DNA of 64,000 bases from Rhodobacteraceae bacterium S2214 (GCA_025141675.1 CP081161.1:2082001-2146000); one strand, 5' to 3'; counted from the stretch's first letter, positions 36,353 to 45,505 are shown. Notes: generated from the letters alone by a model not told the origin. Numbers and translations: made by a program.

Positions 36353-37518
36353 AGACTGTCAGCGTTTTTGGAGCGACAGGATCGATTGGTCAAAATACGC
36401 TCGACCTGATTAAGCGCGATCCACAAGCATATGATGTTGTTACCTTAACCGGTGGTCGCAATGTGGCGCAACTGGCTGCAGATGCGATTGCGTTAAATGC
36501 AGATGTTGCAGTCATTGACGATCCGGATTGTTACACTGAGCTGAAGAACCTTCTATGGGGGAGCGATGTCGAAGCTGCGTCTGGCAGTGCAGCAATCGTG
36601 GAAGCGGCCAAGCGGCCGTGCGATTGGACAATGTCTGCGATCGTCGGTGCAGCAGGCTTGGCCCCAGGTTGGGCTGCATTGGAACAAGGTAAAACGCTGG
36701 CGCTAGCGAACAAGGAATCGCTTGTGACCGCTGGCCCCATACTCATGGATCACGCGAACCAGCACGGGGCCACGGTGCTTCCCGTCGATAGTGAACATTC
36801 TGCCGTCTTTCAGGCGTTGATCGGCGAAGATATCGCAGCGGTCGAACGGATCATCATCACGGCGTCAGGCGGTGCATTCCGTGATTGGCCGCTCGAGGAT
36901 TTGCCGAACGCATCCTTGGCCGAAGCATCAAGCCACCCGAATTGGGACATGGGACAACGGATCACGATCGACAGCGCATCGATGTTTAACAAAGCGATGG
37001 AACTGATCGAAACCAAAGAGTTTTTCGGCGTCCGTCCTGATCAGATCGAAACGATTATCCATCCCGAAAGCTTGATCCATGCACTTGTCGGTTTCAACGA
37101 CGGGGCGCTGATGGCGCACGTCGGTCCGCACGATATGCGGCACGCGATTGGATTCGCGCTGAATTGGCCGGTGCGCAAAGACTTACCTGTTCAACGTCTG
37201 GACCTTGCCGCAATAGGATCGCTTAACTTCAAAGCGCCCGAAGATGCGCGTTATCCCGCCTTACAAATCGCGCGTGACGTGATGGACGAAGGCGGTCTTA
37301 TGGGCGCTGCGTTTACGGCTGCTAAAGAACAAGCACTTGATAGTTTCATCGCCGGCGATATCGGTTTTATGGACATGGCGCCGGTAGTGGCGAAAGCTTT
37401 GGACACCATGACGTCGCGCGACGGGCTGAAAAATGTCAAAATGACATTAGATACGGTCAATGAAATAGACCAACTTGCGCGCGTGCGTGCAATCGAGATC
37501 ACAAAAACACTGAGGTAG
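36349..37518 (+). CDS. dxr: 1-deoxy-D-xylulose 5-phosphate reductoisomerase
   Basis: 389 aa. First committed MEP-pathway step to isoprenoids. NADPH motif VFGATGSIGQNTLDLI near the start, ALANKESLVTAG, PVDSEHSAVFQAL with metal ligands, TASGGAFRDWP, and MGQRITIDSASMFNKAMELI are diagnostic. The start is TTG at 36349, overlapping the cdsA stop (TTGA), and no ATG nearby would keep the N-terminal motif. Confidence 0.97.
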   Translation: MKTVSVFGATGSIGQNTLDLIKRDPQAYDVVTLTGGRNVAQLAADAIALNADVAVIDDPDCYTELKNLLWGSDVEAASGSAAIVEAAKRPCDWTMSAIVGAAGLAPGWAALEQGKTLALANKESLVTAGPILMDHANQHGATVLPVDSEHSAVFQALIGEDIAAVERIIITASGGAFRDWPLEDLPNASLAEASSHPNWDMGQRITIDSASMFNKAMELIETKEFFGVRPDQIETIIHPESLIHALVGFNDGALMAHVGPHDMRHAIGFALNWPVRKDLPVQRLDLAAIGSLNFKAPEDARYPALQIARDVMDEGGLMGAAFTAAKEQALDSFIAGDIGFMDMAPVVAKALDTMTSRDGLKNVKMTLDTVNEIDQLARVRAIEITKTLR

Positions 37519-37522
37519 ACCT

Positions 37523-38857
37523 TTGGACCTGACACAAATCTTGCCTGCCCTTGGTGGCACGGCGTGGACATTGATCTTCTTTGTGATCGCGCTTTCGGTA
37601 ATCGTCGCGATCCATGAATACGGTCATTATATCGTTGGGCGTTGGTCTGGGATCCATGCAGAGGTATTCAGCCTCGGGTTTGGGCCGGTTATCTTTGCGC
37701 GCACGGATAAACACGGAACCGTTTGGCAAATCGCGGCCTTACCTTTCGGCGGATACGTGAAATTTCTTGGCGATGCGAATGCCGCGAGTGTCGGATCGGA
37801 CGGCACAGTCTCGGAAGCTGATATGCGCCGGACAATGACGGGTGCACCCTTGTGGGCAAGGGCTGCGACGGTTGCCGCGGGTCCGATCTTTAACTTCATT
37901 CTCGCGATTGCCATCTTCGCTGGCTATTTGATGTGGCAAGGAGCGGACAAAACGCCGCTGACGTATGGGTCAGCCCCCGAATTGCCTGCGATCTATCAAT
38001 CAGAGCTGCAACGCGGCGACGAGATCATCGCAATCGGTGGCATACCAATGAACGACAACGATGCCTCAACGGGCACGCTGGATGATATTCCTGTATCGCC
38101 AACAGTTGATTACGACATCCGTCGGGATGGCGTCGACATGACGGTGCAGGGTCCGTTCCCGATTTTACCATTGGTCAGTGGCATTGCGCCACGGTCTGCC
38201 GCTGATGATGCAGGTGTGCGGATCGGCGATTTTATTCTTGCCGCAGACGGTGAGCCCATCATTGCGTTCCGTGATCTTGTTGCGGCGAAGGATGCGGCAG
38301 GCGAAAAACCGCTGGAATTGACCGTCCTGCGTGGCGACGAAACGCTGACGTTGTCCATGGCTGCACGCGCGGTCGATCTGCCGTTGCCCGAAGGCGGGTT
38401 CGAACAACGGTTCTTGATCGGCATCAACGGTGGCATCTTCTTCGAAGCAGAACGCGATTCTGTCGGGCTGTGGACCGCTTTGAAATCCGGAACCCAGCAG
38501 TTGTGGTGGCGGATTACAACGTCGTTGTCAGGATTATGGCATCTTATGACGGGCGCAATTTCCAGCTGTAACCTGTCTGGTCCAGTTGGAATCGCGCAAA
38601 CGTCCGGTTCTATGGCACAGCAAGGGGCAGGGAGTTTTGTTCTCTTTATCGGCATTCTGTCCGCCGCCGTGGGTCTTCTAAACCTGTTCCCGATTCCCGT
38701 ATTGGACGGCGGGCACCTTGTTTTCCATGCCTACGAGGCCGTCACACGCCGGAAACCGTCCGAATTTGCATTGCGCGTTCTGATGTCCGGTGGGCTGGCT
38801 ATCATTGCGACACTGATGATCTTTGCATTGCTGAATGATCTGATCCTTTGCCCTTGA
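37523..38857 (+). CDS. rseP: Site-2 protease RseP (membrane zinc metalloprotease)
   Basis: 444 aa. Zinc motif HEYGH at residues 31-35 in the first membrane helix, two PDZ-like regions between about 130 and 300, and the third zinc ligand in PIPVLDGGHL near the C-terminus, inside the last helices. It cuts membrane-bound anti-sigma factors and cleared signal peptides. The start is TTG 37523, 4 nt after the dxr stop, with AGGTAG upstream. Confidence 0.95.
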   Translation: MDLTQILPALGGTAWTLIFFVIALSVIVAIHEYGHYIVGRWSGIHAEVFSLGFGPVIFARTDKHGTVWQIAALPFGGYVKFLGDANAASVGSDGTVSEADMRRTMTGAPLWARAATVAAGPIFNFILAIAIFAGYLMWQGADKTPLTYGSAPELPAIYQSELQRGDEIIAIGGIPMNDNDASTGTLDDIPVSPTVDYDIRRDGVDMTVQGPFPILPLVSGIAPRSAADDAGVRIGDFILAADGEPIIAFRDLVAAKDAAGEKPLELTVLRGDETLTLSMAARAVDLPLPEGGFEQRFLIGINGGIFFEAERDSVGLWTALKSGTQQLWWRITTSLSGLWHLMTGAISSCNLSGPVGIAQTSGSMAQQGAGSFVLFIGILSAAVGLLNLFPIPVLDGGHLVFHAYEAVTRRKPSEFALRVLMSGGLAIIATLMIFALLNDLILCP

Positions 38858-38902
38858 TCGGTCACAGGGCTGCCCAGATGTTGCCTTAATTCGCAGTCAC
38901 AG

Positions 38903-38920
38903 TGTGCACAGCAATGCACA
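38903..38920. promoter_or_regulatory. Inverted repeat directly before the 41-aa gene
   Basis: TGTGCA (38903-38908), spacer CAGCAA, TGCACA (38915-38920): a perfect 6-6-6 repeat that ends where the GGAGTG ribosome site starts. It could be a repressor operator or a leader hairpin that masks the ribosome site. Confidence 0.5.
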
Positions 38921-38930
38921 GGAGTGACCA

Positions 38931-39056
38931 ATGCAGACGATTGCACAAGGCTACAAAAGCGTATCCCTTCTCGTTGAACTCAACTGGGATCGTATTTTGA
39001 CGACCGCGACAGTGATTGGATCACTGTATGCTGGCGCCTACATTATGCTTGGCTAA
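38931..39056 (+). CDS. Small conserved-looking protein, 41 aa
   Basis: An ATG with GGAGTGACC upstream opens a 41-codon frame. It starts MQTIAQGYKSVSLLVELNWD and ends in a hydrophobic stretch (TTATVIGSLYAGAYIMLG), suggesting a single membrane-associated helix at the C-terminus. It is alone between rseP and bamA, followed by a terminator-like hairpin at 39089. I recall similar short proteins in relatives but cannot name a family. The good ribosome site, codon-clean frame and following hairpin support a real gene. Confidence 0.65.
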   Translation: MQTIAQGYKSVSLLVELNWDRILTTATVIGSLYAGAYIMLG

Positions 39057-39088
39057 TTCATTCACCAAATGATGTGGACGATGATTGA

Positions 39089-39112
39089 ACGCACCCCAAC
39101 GGGTGCGTTTTG
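39089..39112 (+). terminator. Hairpin after the 41-aa gene
   Basis: ACGCACCC (39089-39096), loop CAAC, GGGTGCGT (39101-39108), then TTTGTGCTTTT. A strong stem with a broken T-run; probable intrinsic terminator of the rseP/small-protein transcript. Confidence 0.75.
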
Positions 39113-39117
39113 TGCTT

Positions 39118-39146
39118 TTGACAACCCTGTTCGGACAGGGTACGCC
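39118..39146 (+). promoter_or_regulatory. Candidate bamA promoter with a palindrome in its spacer
   Basis: TTGACA (39118-39123), 17-nt spacer and TACGCC (39141-39146; weak -10). The spacer is almost wholly a 7-4-7 palindrome, ACCCTGT-TCGG-ACAGGGT (39124-39141). It may be a regulated promoter for bamA or a second terminator hairpin. Sequence match only. Confidence 0.4.
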
Positions 39147-39181
39147 TTCGGGCAATAAACACAGTCAAAGCGGACGATCGA

Positions 39182-41494
39182 ATGCACCTCAAATCGCGGT
39201 ACGCCTCTGGGCGTTTTAACTCACTTATGCGGACTGTCGCGATTGTTGGTTTAGTTGGGGCGTTCAGTGGCGTAGCTGATCCGGCTCTTGCGCAAAACTT
39301 TGCATTTAATGCTGTGACAATCAGCGGGAACCAACGGGTCGCCGACGGAACCATTCTGACTTTTGCGGGAATCGCGCGGGGCGAACAGGTGACTGCGGCG
39401 ACAGTGAACGATGCCAGCCAACGTATTCGCGAATCTGGCCTGTTTTCAGAAGTGAATGTGCGCACGCAGGGCAACACGCTTGTCATTGACGTTGTTGAAT
39501 TCCCGACGGTCAACCGCATCAACATTGAAGGCAACAGCCAAGTCCGCGATGCGCAGTTGCTTGAGGTGGTCCGGTCCGAACCTCGTCGCGTCTATACGCC
39601 AACACAAGCAGAAGCCGATACCGCAGCTATTACCGAAGTGTATGCAAGCCTAGGTCGGATCAATGCCGTGGTGACACCGCGCATCATTCCGCTGTCGGAT
39701 AACCGCGTTGATTTGGTGTTCGAAGTTGTCGAAGCTGGCCTGACTGAAGTCGAACGCATTTCGTTCGTTGGGAACCGGACTTATTCGGAAGGCCGCTTGC
39801 GCCGTGTGCTTGAAACGAAACAAGCGGGTATCCTGCGCAGTGTGATTTCACGCGATACTTTCGCGGCGGACCGGATTGCGGTTGATCGTCGTGTCCTGAC
39901 TGATTTCTACCAATCGCGCGGTTACGCAGATTTCCGCGTCCAGAACGTTGATGTGGCCCTGACGCGTGAACGCGACGCATATCTTGTGACGTTTAACGTT
40001 CAAGAAGGGCAGCAGTTCAAATTTGGTGATGTGACTGTCAGCAGTGCAATCCCTGAAGCCGATGCCGCCGTTTTCCGTGATGCATTGAAAACGCGGTCTG
40101 GCGCCACTTATTCCCCAGAACTGCTCGACAGCGATATTTCGCGGTTAGAGCTTTTGGCGACGCGCATGGGTATTAACTTCTTGCAAGTTGAACCGCGCAT
40201 TACACGCGACGACCGCAATCTGCGCCTGAACGTCGAATTCGCGCTTGTGCGTGGGGAACGCATCTTTGTCGAACGCATCGACATCGAAGGGAACTCTACG
40301 ACGTTGGATCGCGTGATCCGGAACCAGTTCCGCGTGGTTGAAGGCGATCCATTTAACCCGCGTGAAGTCCGCGAAGCCGCAGAACGTATCCGCGCCTTGG
40401 GTTTCTTCCAAAACGCTACCGTGAATGCGCGCGAAGGGTCTTCTGCCAGTCAGGTGATCGTAGACGTGGACGTTGAAGAGGGGCCAACAGGTTCGTTGTC
40501 CTTTGGTGCCAATTTTAACACGGACGTCGGTCTCGGTCTTTTGGCCAGCTACAAACAACAAAACTTCCTCGGTCGCGGTCAGCGTTTGGATTTCCAAATC
40601 TCGACAGCTGAGACAAACCGTGTCTTCAACTTTGATTTCTCTGAACCAAACTTCTTGGGCCGTGATTTGCGTGCCGGGATCGGGATCGATTACCAGACGA
40701 CCGACAACGAAAACGCAAACTTTGATACTGAACGGTTCACGTTAAGACCATCGTTGAACTTCCCTGTCAGCGACAATGGTCGTCTGACAACATTCTATGC
40801 GTTCAGCTACGAAGATTTGACGGACGTATCCGATACCGTCAGTCAGGTCATCCAAGAAGAGGCGGCTTCTGGCGCCATCTCCACGAATTCCTTGGGTTAC
40901 ACATACAGCTACGACAGCCGTCGCGGCGGGATCGATCCGTTGACAAGTTTCGTGTTCCGCTTTGGTCAGGAATTTGGGATCGGCGACGCGGATTATATCC
41001 AGACGACTGCACTGGCTGCTGTGGAGACAAAGGTTCTGAGCGAAGAACTGACACTGCGGGCCACGATCGAAGGCGGCAGCTTGGACTACGCGAACAACAA
41101 CAGCCGCGTGACGGACCGTTTCTTCCTTGGTTCGCGTTTGATGCGTGGTTTTGATGCCGGCGGTATCGGCCCACGTGACGCGGATACCGGTGACGCATTG
41201 GGCGGTAACAAATTCGCGGTCGCGCGTCTGGAGGCTGAATTCCCGCTTGGTTTGCCAGAAGAATATGGGATTTCAGGCGGTCTGTTCGTCGATCACGGGT
41301 CAGTCTGGGACGTTGGCAATACCTTTGACGCTGATGTTCTTTACAACGACTACACGGCGCGGACAGTTGTTGGTGCGACGATCTTCTGGACAACGCCAAT
41401 CGGCCCGCTGCGCTTCAACTTTACAGAAGCACTTGATGCACAAACTGAAGACGAGACGAAATCGTTCGACGTGACTATTTCGACAAACTTCTAA
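39182..41494 (+). CDS. bamA: Outer membrane protein assembly factor BamA
   Basis: 770 aa. Signal peptide ending at ALAQ (about residue 38), then five POTRA domains (about 40-430) and a 16-strand beta-barrel. VRGERIFVERIDIEGNSTT is POTRA-like; GSRLMRGFDAGGIGPRD contains the conserved RGF loop motif; the protein ends in Phe, as outer-membrane proteins do. It inserts beta-barrel proteins into the outer membrane. Its stop overlaps the next start by one base (TAATG). Confidence 0.97.
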   Translation: MHLKSRYASGRFNSLMRTVAIVGLVGAFSGVADPALAQNFAFNAVTISGNQRVADGTILTFAGIARGEQVTAATVNDASQRIRESGLFSEVNVRTQGNTLVIDVVEFPTVNRINIEGNSQVRDAQLLEVVRSEPRRVYTPTQAEADTAAITEVYASLGRINAVVTPRIIPLSDNRVDLVFEVVEAGLTEVERISFVGNRTYSEGRLRRVLETKQAGILRSVISRDTFAADRIAVDRRVLTDFYQSRGYADFRVQNVDVALTRERDAYLVTFNVQEGQQFKFGDVTVSSAIPEADAAVFRDALKTRSGATYSPELLDSDISRLELLATRMGINFLQVEPRITRDDRNLRLNVEFALVRGERIFVERIDIEGNSTTLDRVIRNQFRVVEGDPFNPREVREAAERIRALGFFQNATVNAREGSSASQVIVDVDVEEGPTGSLSFGANFNTDVGLGLLASYKQQNFLGRGQRLDFQISTAETNRVFNFDFSEPNFLGRDLRAGIGIDYQTTDNENANFDTERFTLRPSLNFPVSDNGRLTTFYAFSYEDLTDVSDTVSQVIQEEAASGAISTNSLGYTYSYDSRRGGIDPLTSFVFRFGQEFGIGDADYIQTTALAAVETKVLSEELTLRATIEGGSLDYANNNSRVTDRFFLGSRLMRGFDAGGIGPRDADTGDALGGNKFAVARLEAEFPLGLPEEYGISGGLFVDHGSVWDVGNTFDADVLYNDYTARTVVGATIFWTTPIGPLRFNFTEALDAQTEDETKSFDVTISTNF

Positions 41495-42162
41495 TGCTGC
41501 GATTTGCGCGCATCTGTTCTTTCACCATCGCGGCGTTCCTTGGTTCGCCTGCGATGGCCCAAGATCAGACGGTCGTCTTGCCTTCGCCCATCATGGTCGT
41601 CGACTTTGAACGCATTTTTGTTGAAACGCTGTATGGTCAGCGCATTGCTGAAATGGTGTCTGAAGAACGGGCACGTGTACAGGCGGACAATGACCGTATC
41701 GCCGCTGAACTTCTGGCCGAAGAAACAGCGCTGACTGAAGCGCGGGCCACGATGGACCCTGCCGCGTTTCGTGATGACGCGCGGGCGTTCAACGAACGCG
41801 CACAGGCGGTCCGATTGGACCGTGAGGCCGAACAGGCCAAGTTGGTCCAATTGCGTGATACGGAACGTTCGCAATTTCTCGAACGGATTCGCCCGATCAT
41901 TTTGGCGTTGATGTTGGAACGTGGGGCCGTGGTGTCCATGGATCGCCGCGCCGTCATTCAGGCGATTGGCAGCGCAAATGCGACAGAAGATGCGGTAAGC
42001 TTGATTGATACGACACTTGGCGACGGTTCACGTGATCCAAGCGAACGACCAGCCTTGCGACCGATCGACGAAACAGACAGCCTGCCAGAGGTGGCGCCGA
42101 TTATTGCTGATGACGCTCTAGAGCTGCCATTGCCGCAAGACGACTTGCCGCAATCTGAGTGA
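41494..42162 (+). CDS. OmpH/Skp-family periplasmic chaperone
   Basis: 222 aa with a signal peptide ending near AMAQ (residue 23). The middle is a charged coiled coil (about 45-130) typical of the Skp arms, preceded by the OmpH-type strand PIMVVDFERIFVETLYGQR. The C-terminus carries an unusual acidic, Pro-rich tail of about 50 residues. It holds unfolded outer-membrane proteins for BamA. Coupled to bamA by a 1-nt overlap. Confidence 0.88.
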   Translation: MLRFARICSFTIAAFLGSPAMAQDQTVVLPSPIMVVDFERIFVETLYGQRIAEMVSEERARVQADNDRIAAELLAEETALTEARATMDPAAFRDDARAFNERAQAVRLDREAEQAKLVQLRDTERSQFLERIRPIILALMLERGAVVSMDRRAVIQAIGSANATEDAVSLIDTTLGDGSRDPSERPALRPIDETDSLPEVAPIIADDALELPLPQDDLPQSE

Positions 42163-42232
42163 CTAGGTAAACAAGTCTAAAGCAGTGGGTGGTGCAAGTC
42201 GTGCGGCCCAAAAGACCAAGAAAGAGTTCCCG

Positions 42233-42694
42233 ATGTCCGAGACACCAACATTTGCCGATATTCACCTGATTCAGGCTATTCTACCGCACCGGTATCCGTT
42301 TTTGTTGGTTGATAAGGTGCGTGACATCGACGGGACGTCTTCTGCTGTTGGCATTAAGAACGTCACGATGAACGAACCGCATTTTCAGGGCCATTTCCCG
42401 GGCACACCAATTATGCCTGGTGTGACGATTGTTGAGGCGATGGCGCAGACAGCCGCCGTGATGGTCGGCACGACCATGGGCCTGACCGAAGGCAATTTGC
42501 TGGTGTACTTCATGGGCATCGATGGTTGTAAGTTCCGCCGCAAGGTTATTCCCGGCGATATTCTCGAAATGAAGATTGAAACGACACGTGGCAAAGCGGG
42601 CGGGAAGGTCTGGAAGTTCAAAGGCGTGGCGACTGTTGACGGTGAAATGGCTGCTGAAGCTGAATTTACCGCCATGATGGATATGCAAGGCTAA
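42233..42694 (+). CDS. fabZ: 3-hydroxyacyl-[acyl-carrier-protein] dehydratase FabZ
   Basis: 153 aa from ATG 42233. Hot-dog fold with catalytic His in [11 protein letters not shown] and Glu in [12 protein letters not shown]; it begins [20 protein letters not shown]. It dehydrates 3-hydroxyacyl-ACP in fatty acid synthesis, in competition with lipid A for the same acyl pool. Stop and lpxA start overlap (TAATG). No lpxD precedes it, unlike E. coli. Confidence 0.97.
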   Translation: MSETPTFADIHLIQAILPHRYPFLLVDKVRDIDGTSSAVGIKNVTMNEPHFQGHFPGTPIMPGVTIVEAMAQTAAVMVGTTMGLTEGNLLVYFMGIDGCKFRRKVIPGDILEMKIETTRGKAGGKVWKFKGVATVDGEMAAEAEFTAMMDMQG

Positions 42695-43476
42695 TGGCTG
42701 GTATTCATCCCAGTGCTGTGATCGCCGAAGGTGCCAGCATTGGGCCTGATTGCGAGATTGGACCGTTTTGCGTTGTTGGACCTGACGCTGTTCTTGGGCG
42801 CGGTGTCACGTTGAAAAGCCATGTTGTTGTCGATGGCGATACGCATATTGGCGATGAAACAACTGTGTTTTCGTTTGCGGTACTTGGCGAGATTCCACAG
42901 GATCTGAAGTTCGACGGCGAAAAGACGAAATTGCGCATTGGGGCGCGGAACCGTATTCGCGAACATGTCACCATGAATACTGGCACGACTGGTGGCGGTG
43001 GCATGACGCAAGTCGGTGATGACAACCTGTTCATGGCGGGCTGCCACGTCGCGCATGACGCGCAAATTGGAAACCGTGTCATCGTGGTGAATAACAGCGC
43101 GATTGCAGGTCACTGCGTGCTCGAAGACGACGTGATTGTCGGCGGGCTTTGTGGCGTTCACCAGTTTGTCCGGATCGGCAAAGGTGCGATTATCGGCGCT
43201 TTGTCGATGGTCACGTCTGACGTTATCCCGCATGGGCTTGTGATGGGACAGCGCGGTGAATTGGATGGGTTGAACCTTGTCGGCCTGAAACGCAAAGGCG
43301 TGGCCCGTGGCGACATCACGGCACTACGCGCGGCATTCCAGATGCTCAAAGATGGTGAAGGCACGTTCCACGATCGCGCCGAAAAGCTGAAAGAGGAAAG
43401 CGACAGCGCTTTTGTGCAGGATATGGTCCGCTTTATCCTTGGCACCAGCGATCGTGGTTTTCTGACGCCGAAGTAA
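42694..43476 (+). CDS. lpxA: UDP-N-acetylglucosamine acyltransferase LpxA
   Basis: 260 aa left-handed beta-helix built from hexapeptide repeats (IGPDCEIGPFCVVGPDAVLG and following). Catalytic His region in NLFMAGCHVAHDAQIGN; C-terminal helices DITALRAAFQMLKDGEGTF. First step of lipid A synthesis. One-base overlaps with fabZ and lpxI. Confidence 0.97.
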   Translation: MAGIHPSAVIAEGASIGPDCEIGPFCVVGPDAVLGRGVTLKSHVVVDGDTHIGDETTVFSFAVLGEIPQDLKFDGEKTKLRIGARNRIREHVTMNTGTTGGGGMTQVGDDNLFMAGCHVAHDAQIGNRVIVVNNSAIAGHCVLEDDVIVGGLCGVHQFVRIGKGAIIGALSMVTSDVIPHGLVMGQRGELDGLNLVGLKRKGVARGDITALRAAFQMLKDGEGTFHDRAEKLKEESDSAFVQDMVRFILGTSDRGFLTPK

Positions 43477-44378
43477 TGATTGCGTTGATTGCAGGAACGG
43501 GCGATTTGCCGGCTGCGATTTTGCATCGCGTACAGAACTCTGTCGTGGTCTGTGCATTGGCAGGATTCACCCCAAACATCGACGTCGATATATCGTTTCG
43601 TATTGAACGCTTAGGGAGCTTTCTTCAGGCTTTGCATGAGCGTGGTGTGACGGAAATTTGCATGGCAGGCGCGATCAAAAGGCCACCTGTTGATCCATCG
43701 GCCATCGATGCCGCGACCATGCCATTGGTGCCACGTATTCAGGCAGCTATCGCAAAAGGTGATGACGGCGCATTGCGCGAAGTCATTGCGATCTTCGAAG
43801 AACATGGTTTCGCGATTGTCGCCGCACATGACATTGCACCTGATCTGTTGCCGCCCGAAGGCGTTCTCACGGAGGTTCAGCCGTCTGACTGGCACAAAGC
43901 CGACGCAATGGTCGGTCAGGCGACTGTCGCGACCATGGGCCAAGGGGACATCGGACAAGCCTGCATCATTCGGATGGGGCAAGTCGCGGCAAAAGAAGAC
44001 GCCGATGGCACAGATGCGATGCTAGTGAAATTTCATGAAGAATACCGCGACGATGATGAACCCGCTGGCCTCTTTGACGAACTTACAGATTTTGTCGGGG
44101 ACGCTGTTAGGCCCATACTGGACAAGATTAAGGGCACGCCGCCCGAAGCCGTGACTGCCGACGATGGCATCCTTTTCAAAGCCCCGAAGCCAGACCAAGA
44201 TCGGCGTGCCGATTTGCCCGTGATCGGTTTCGAAACCGTAAAAGGCGCAGCAGAAGCAGGACTTGCAGGGATCGTGATCGAAGCGGGCGGTGTTATGGTA
44301 CTTGATCTGCCAAGTGTTGTGGAAACGCTCGATCTACATGGTATGTTTCTTTGGGTGCGTCCTAAGGGGGCGGCATGA
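43476..44378 (+). CDS. lpxI: UDP-2,3-diacylglucosamine pyrophosphatase LpxI
   Basis: 300 aa (former DUF1009). Alphaproteobacteria use LpxI instead of LpxH to make 2,3-diacylglucosamine 1-phosphate. IALIAGTGDLPAAI opens the protein; DLPVIGFETVKGAAEAGL and GIVIEAGGVMVLD are typical of the C-terminal domain. Position between lpxA and lpxB fits. Overlaps lpxB by 4 nt. Confidence 0.95.
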   Translation: MIALIAGTGDLPAAILHRVQNSVVVCALAGFTPNIDVDISFRIERLGSFLQALHERGVTEICMAGAIKRPPVDPSAIDAATMPLVPRIQAAIAKGDDGALREVIAIFEEHGFAIVAAHDIAPDLLPPEGVLTEVQPSDWHKADAMVGQATVATMGQGDIGQACIIRMGQVAAKEDADGTDAMLVKFHEEYRDDDEPAGLFDELTDFVGDAVRPILDKIKGTPPEAVTADDGILFKAPKPDQDRRADLPVIGFETVKGAAEAGLAGIVIEAGGVMVLDLPSVVETLDLHGMFLWVRPKGAA

Positions 44379-45505
44379 AGGTCTTTATCATCGCAGGCGA
44401 GGTATCGGGCGATAAATTGGGCGGCGCGCTGATGGCCGGCTTGCACAGCTTGACGGATGTCAGTTTTGACGGGGTTGGCGGTGACTTGATGCAGGCGCAA
44501 GGCTTGCAAAGCCGTTTCGCGATGGAAGAGCTTAGCGTTATGGGCTTGGCCGAAATATTGCCGAAATACAAAGCCTTAAAAGCACGTGTTCATCAAATGG
44601 CGCAGGCTGTGATCGACACGAAACCCGATGTCCTGATCACCATCGACAGCCCCGATTTTTGCCTGCGCGTGGCGAAACTTGTGAAAGCGGCGACAAACGT
44701 TCCAACGATCCATTACGTGGCACCGACTGTGTGGGCGTGGCGGTCCGGCCGTGCGGCCAAGATGGCCCATCACATTGACCATGTTCTCGCTTTATTTCCG
44801 TTTGAACCGCCGCTGATGCAAGCCGCTGGCATGACTTGCGATTTTGTCGGGCATCCGGTTGTGGCGGAACAAGTTGCCACTGATGCCGAAGCGCGTGCAT
44901 TTCGCGACAAACACGATGTCACCGGACCGTTGATCCTCGCCTTGCCGGGGTCGCGGAAGGGCGAAGTGACACGCCTTGCCGAACGCTTCGGCGAAACATT
45001 GGGGCAGGTGGCCCAAGCCCATCCCGACGCGACGGTGGCGGTTCCTTGTGCGGCGCCGGTAACGACATTGGTGCGAGAACTGACGCAAAGTTGGCCAGTG
45101 ACCCCGCTTTTGATCCCAGCCCAAGCGACAGCGACGAAACGCGCTGCATTTCGGGCGGCAGACGTCGCATTGGCGGCATCCGGCACCGTATCGTTAGAAC
45201 TGGCGGCCAATCAGACGCCTATGGTTATCGGTTACGACATGGCGTGGTTATCGCGGATCATTATCGGGCGGATGCTGAAGGTCGACACAGTTACATTGGT
45301 CAACTTGGTGTCTGACACGCGGGTCGTGCCAGAGTTTGTTGGCAAGGCGTGTCAACCCGATCAGATGGCTGCGGCGCTTTTGAAAGTACTTGATGACCCG
45401 TCCGCACAGCTAGATGCCATGCAGCTAACAATGAAACGGCTAGGGCAAGGCGGCGAAGCCCCCGGACTACGGGCAGCCCGTTCGGTCCTTGCGGCGTTGC
45501 AATAG
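44375..45505 (+). CDS. lpxB: Lipid-A-disaccharide synthase LpxB
   Basis: 376 aa GT-B glycosyltransferase. FIIAGEVSGDKLGGALM at the start, TIDSPDFCLRVAK, HYVAPTVWAWRSGRA, LPGSRKGEV and ASGTVSLELA are diagnostic. It joins two acyl-glucosamine units. The last 39 nt run antisense to the end of the EamA gene. Confidence 0.97.
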   Translation: MKVFIIAGEVSGDKLGGALMAGLHSLTDVSFDGVGGDLMQAQGLQSRFAMEELSVMGLAEILPKYKALKARVHQMAQAVIDTKPDVLITIDSPDFCLRVAKLVKAATNVPTIHYVAPTVWAWRSGRAAKMAHHIDHVLALFPFEPPLMQAAGMTCDFVGHPVVAEQVATDAEARAFRDKHDVTGPLILALPGSRKGEVTRLAERFGETLGQVAQAHPDATVAVPCAAPVTTLVRELTQSWPVTPLLIPAQATATKRAAFRAADVALAASGTVSLELAANQTPMVIGYDMAWLSRIIIGRMLKVDTVTLVNLVSDTRVVPEFVGKACQPDQMAAALLKVLDDPSAQLDAMQLTMKRLGQGGEAPGLRAARSVLAALQ

